A stretch of DNA of 64,000 nt from Desulfobacula sp964408295. GTDB lineage: Bacteria > Desulfobacterota > Desulfobacteria > Desulfobacterales > Desulfobacteraceae. The translations under genes were made by a program, and so were the position numbers. This document shows positions 62,384-64,000 of this stretch, one piece after another. The stretch spans positions 9,405 through 73,404 of the forward strand of contig CAYOYY010000011.1 of NCBI GenBank assembly GCA_964408295.1, written 5' to 3'. Numbering within the stretch: the first letter of the stretch is position 1; each line of letters opens with the position of its first letter. A model generated the notes under the pieces. It had not been told where the DNA came from. It saw nothing but the letters and a program-made list of their open reading frames with translations, and did no database searches.

Positions 62384-64000
62384 ATGTATGATTTTTTAGA
62401 AGACAAAAAGAACAGGCTTCTTGCAGCAGTCTGTGAAGAGCGTTATGAAGATGCAGAATCTGTTTATTCTGAAATTTATGATTATGCACTCAATTATGCT
62501 GAACTTTCTGAAAATGAAAAAAAGCTTTTAAACCAGGTTCAGGCCATAATAAAAAAATTCAAGGATCTGCTGAAAAAAAATGCAGGTTCAAGAATCCAGG
62601 CAGACTACCTGTCCCTTAAAAAAATCATAGCAGATTCAACAAAAAAATCTGCACACAATCCAGGCTTTGTTGATTTTCATTCATGGCAGGCAAAACTTGG
62701 CATTTCTCCTGCACAGGAAAAACTTTTATATAAGACAGCAGTCAATTTCCAACTGACCACAGGATGCAGTAATTTCTGCACAAGATGCAATGAATGGGCT
62801 CTGCCCCTTGTAAGAAGCCATTTTACCTGGCCTGGTGTGTGCACAATACTTGAAAACCTGGCTGAACACAAAAATGACGGCATCTGCCTTTATGCTGCAT
62901 CAGATCCCCTTGACTGGGAAGACGGCACAAAAAACATATCTGACATCATTGAATATTCAGAACACCTGAACCTGAAGTACTATGTTCTGACCAAGGTACC
63001 AAAGGGAAAAGAATCTGTTTTCAGGACACTTCTAAAAAAAAACGCAGATATTTCAGTCAGCATAACCTCAAAAAACAAAAACCGCATAATGAAAATAGAA
63101 CAGGGCATGCACAGACGTATAAGCCGGCAGCATGACCTTGACGAACTTCTGATACCGGCAGGCCTGGATGAGGATTTCACAACTGTGAAACCTTCCATCA
63201 CAGACAGTTACGGCACAGAAATCACACCTGACGGCGCCTTTATAGTCATACCGGCCTTTACAAGCGCCCTGCACCCTTTTGGCCATGAAAAAATGGCAAT
63301 CAACCAGGACACAGATTTTTTCCCGGTAAAAAAAACAGGCCGCATGGCCCTGCTTGCAGATTATTTCAAACCCCTTGAAATATATGATTTAAACGGAACA
63401 AAAACATGGCTTGACAGGCTTGTTGACGTACAGACAGAATCCATAATTCTGGACAGCGCAGAAGACAGTCTGACACCGCCCGGCATGAGAAGCCTGAAGG
63501 AATATCTTTCAATATTTGAAGAAGAACCAAGGATCAGGCGCAAAAAAATGAGTATTTCCGTGATGAAACACCTTAAACAGAAATACCTTGGCACCGCAGG
63601 ATTCAAAAATCTGCCACGCACCCGGAAAAAGCTGTACAAAGAAAAAATTGCAGGCCATATCAAGCTGTGCAGCCGGGAACAATGCAGGATCCTGAAATTA
63701 TCTGCCATTTCATTTTTCATTGAATCAGTTCTCAAATATATAAAAAGGCATAAAACCCGCGTATCCATAATCAATCATCTGCTGAAACAGGAAATATCCC
63801 AATACATGCAAAAATTTAAAGAATGGAAAAACATACCGGTTAAAACCCTGATTGATAATCCTGAAACAGATTCCTTTACTATATTAAGGTTCTGCATTCT
63901 CAGCATCATCTCAGGTTCTGACACCACCAACTGCCTTGATTTTATCGCAGATCACCCCAGCATTTACGATCCTGTCACAGATCTTTTCATACCAGAATAA
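62384..64000 (+). CDS. Radical SAM-like protein of unknown function
   Basis: A ~538-residue protein ending exactly at the window edge with TAA. The first ~115 residues are helical. TTGCSNFCTRCNEWALP holds a CX3CX2C motif (C128, C132, C135), followed by barrel-like strands (GICLYAASDPLDW, KYYVLTKVPKG, ISVSITSKNK). The C-terminal ~200 residues are basic and helical. The ATG at 62384 lies just behind the dsr terminator; a TTG at 62354 would lie inside it. No clear ribosome site is seen. The substrate is unknown. It is separate from the dsr transcript unless read-through occurs. Confidence 0.72.
   Translation: MYDFLEDKKNRLLAAVCEERYEDAESVYSEIYDYALNYAELSENEKKLLNQVQAIIKKFKDLLKKNAGSRIQADYLSLKKIIADSTKKSAHNPGFVDFHSWQAKLGISPAQEKLLYKTAVNFQLTTGCSNFCTRCNEWALPLVRSHFTWPGVCTILENLAEHKNDGICLYAASDPLDWEDGTKNISDIIEYSEHLNLKYYVLTKVPKGKESVFRTLLKKNADISVSITSKNKNRIMKIEQGMHRRISRQHDLDELLIPAGLDEDFTTVKPSITDSYGTEITPDGAFIVIPAFTSALHPFGHEKMAINQDTDFFPVKKTGRMALLADYFKPLEIYDLNGTKTWLDRLVDVQTESIILDSAEDSLTPPGMRSLKEYLSIFEEEPRIRRKKMSISVMKHLKQKYLGTAGFKNLPRTRKKLYKEKIAGHIKLCSREQCRILKLSAISFFIESVLKYIKRHKTRVSIINHLLKQEISQYMQKFKEWKNIPVKTLIDNPETDSFTILRFCILSIISGSDTTNCLDFIADHPSIYDPVTDLFIPE

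Noticed and set aside
1..64000. CRISPR array
   Set aside because: No regularly spaced direct repeats or cas-like genes were seen.

Overview
The window looks like the chromosome of a Gram-negative, anaerobic sulfate-reducing bacterium of the Desulfobacterota, most like the Desulfobacterales. The clearest evidence is a complete dsrMKJOP operon, which encodes the membrane redox complex linked to dissimilatory sulfite reductase. Supporting evidence is the NiFe-hydrogenase maturation pair hypA/hypB, the indirect Gln/Asn-tRNA pathway (gatCAB), outer-membrane porins, a PagL-type lipid A deacylase and a TonB receptor. Base composition is moderate and most genes use ATG with an AGGAG-type ribosome binding site. 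No species can be named from the sequence alone.

Layout. 1-3022: a leftward housekeeping operon (rpmF, acpP, rpiB, glyA, dCMP deaminase, nrdR cut by the window edge). 3098-8365: gltX, then a membrane histidine kinase and its NtrC-type regulator, facing a PilZ gene. 8956-13318: a leftward group with DUF2065, queA, tgt, hypA, hypB and a MEMO-family gene. 13490-15579: gatB and a secreted FlgO/TolB-N-like protein. 15619-17159: a probable acquired segment with a decayed YgjP-type metallopeptidase gene and a RhuM-family gene between IS3-like end sequences. 17282-21363: two tandem paralogous porins and a secreted FG-GAP/VCBS protein. 21436-27936: a long leftward operon (150-residue acidic protein, argS, SPOR protein, gatC, gatA, 64-residue protein, mutL). 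28065-34510: a glutathione-synthetase-like ATP-grasp gene heading an oligopeptide ABC transporter operon. 34619-40476: a metal-chelate uptake operon (FecCD permease, ATPase, binding protein, TonB receptor, methyltransferase) behind a structured leader with a terminator.

40835-50140 is a rightward group: an unusual radical SAM protein, a large GAF protein, a class III nucleotide cyclase, a formylglycine-generating-enzyme-like protein, and a 1074-residue fusion of a nucleotide-translocase-like membrane domain, HEAT repeats and a cyclic-nucleotide-binding domain. Converging on it is a leftward operon (55398-50121) encoding a GNAT fusion, a RimK-like ATP-grasp ligase, an ExsB-like PP-loop protein and a second membrane cyclase. 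These two groups are the best candidates for undescribed biology: the first looks like a cyclic-nucleotide signalling cassette, the second like a small amide-bond-forming or tailoring pathway tied to a cyclase.

55502-55697 carries two tRNA-Ser genes, followed by a PagL-like gene. 56657-62284 is the RsbRD-domain gene plus dsrMKJOP, with a good promoter, an intercistronic hairpin and a strong terminator. A further radical SAM-like gene closes the window.
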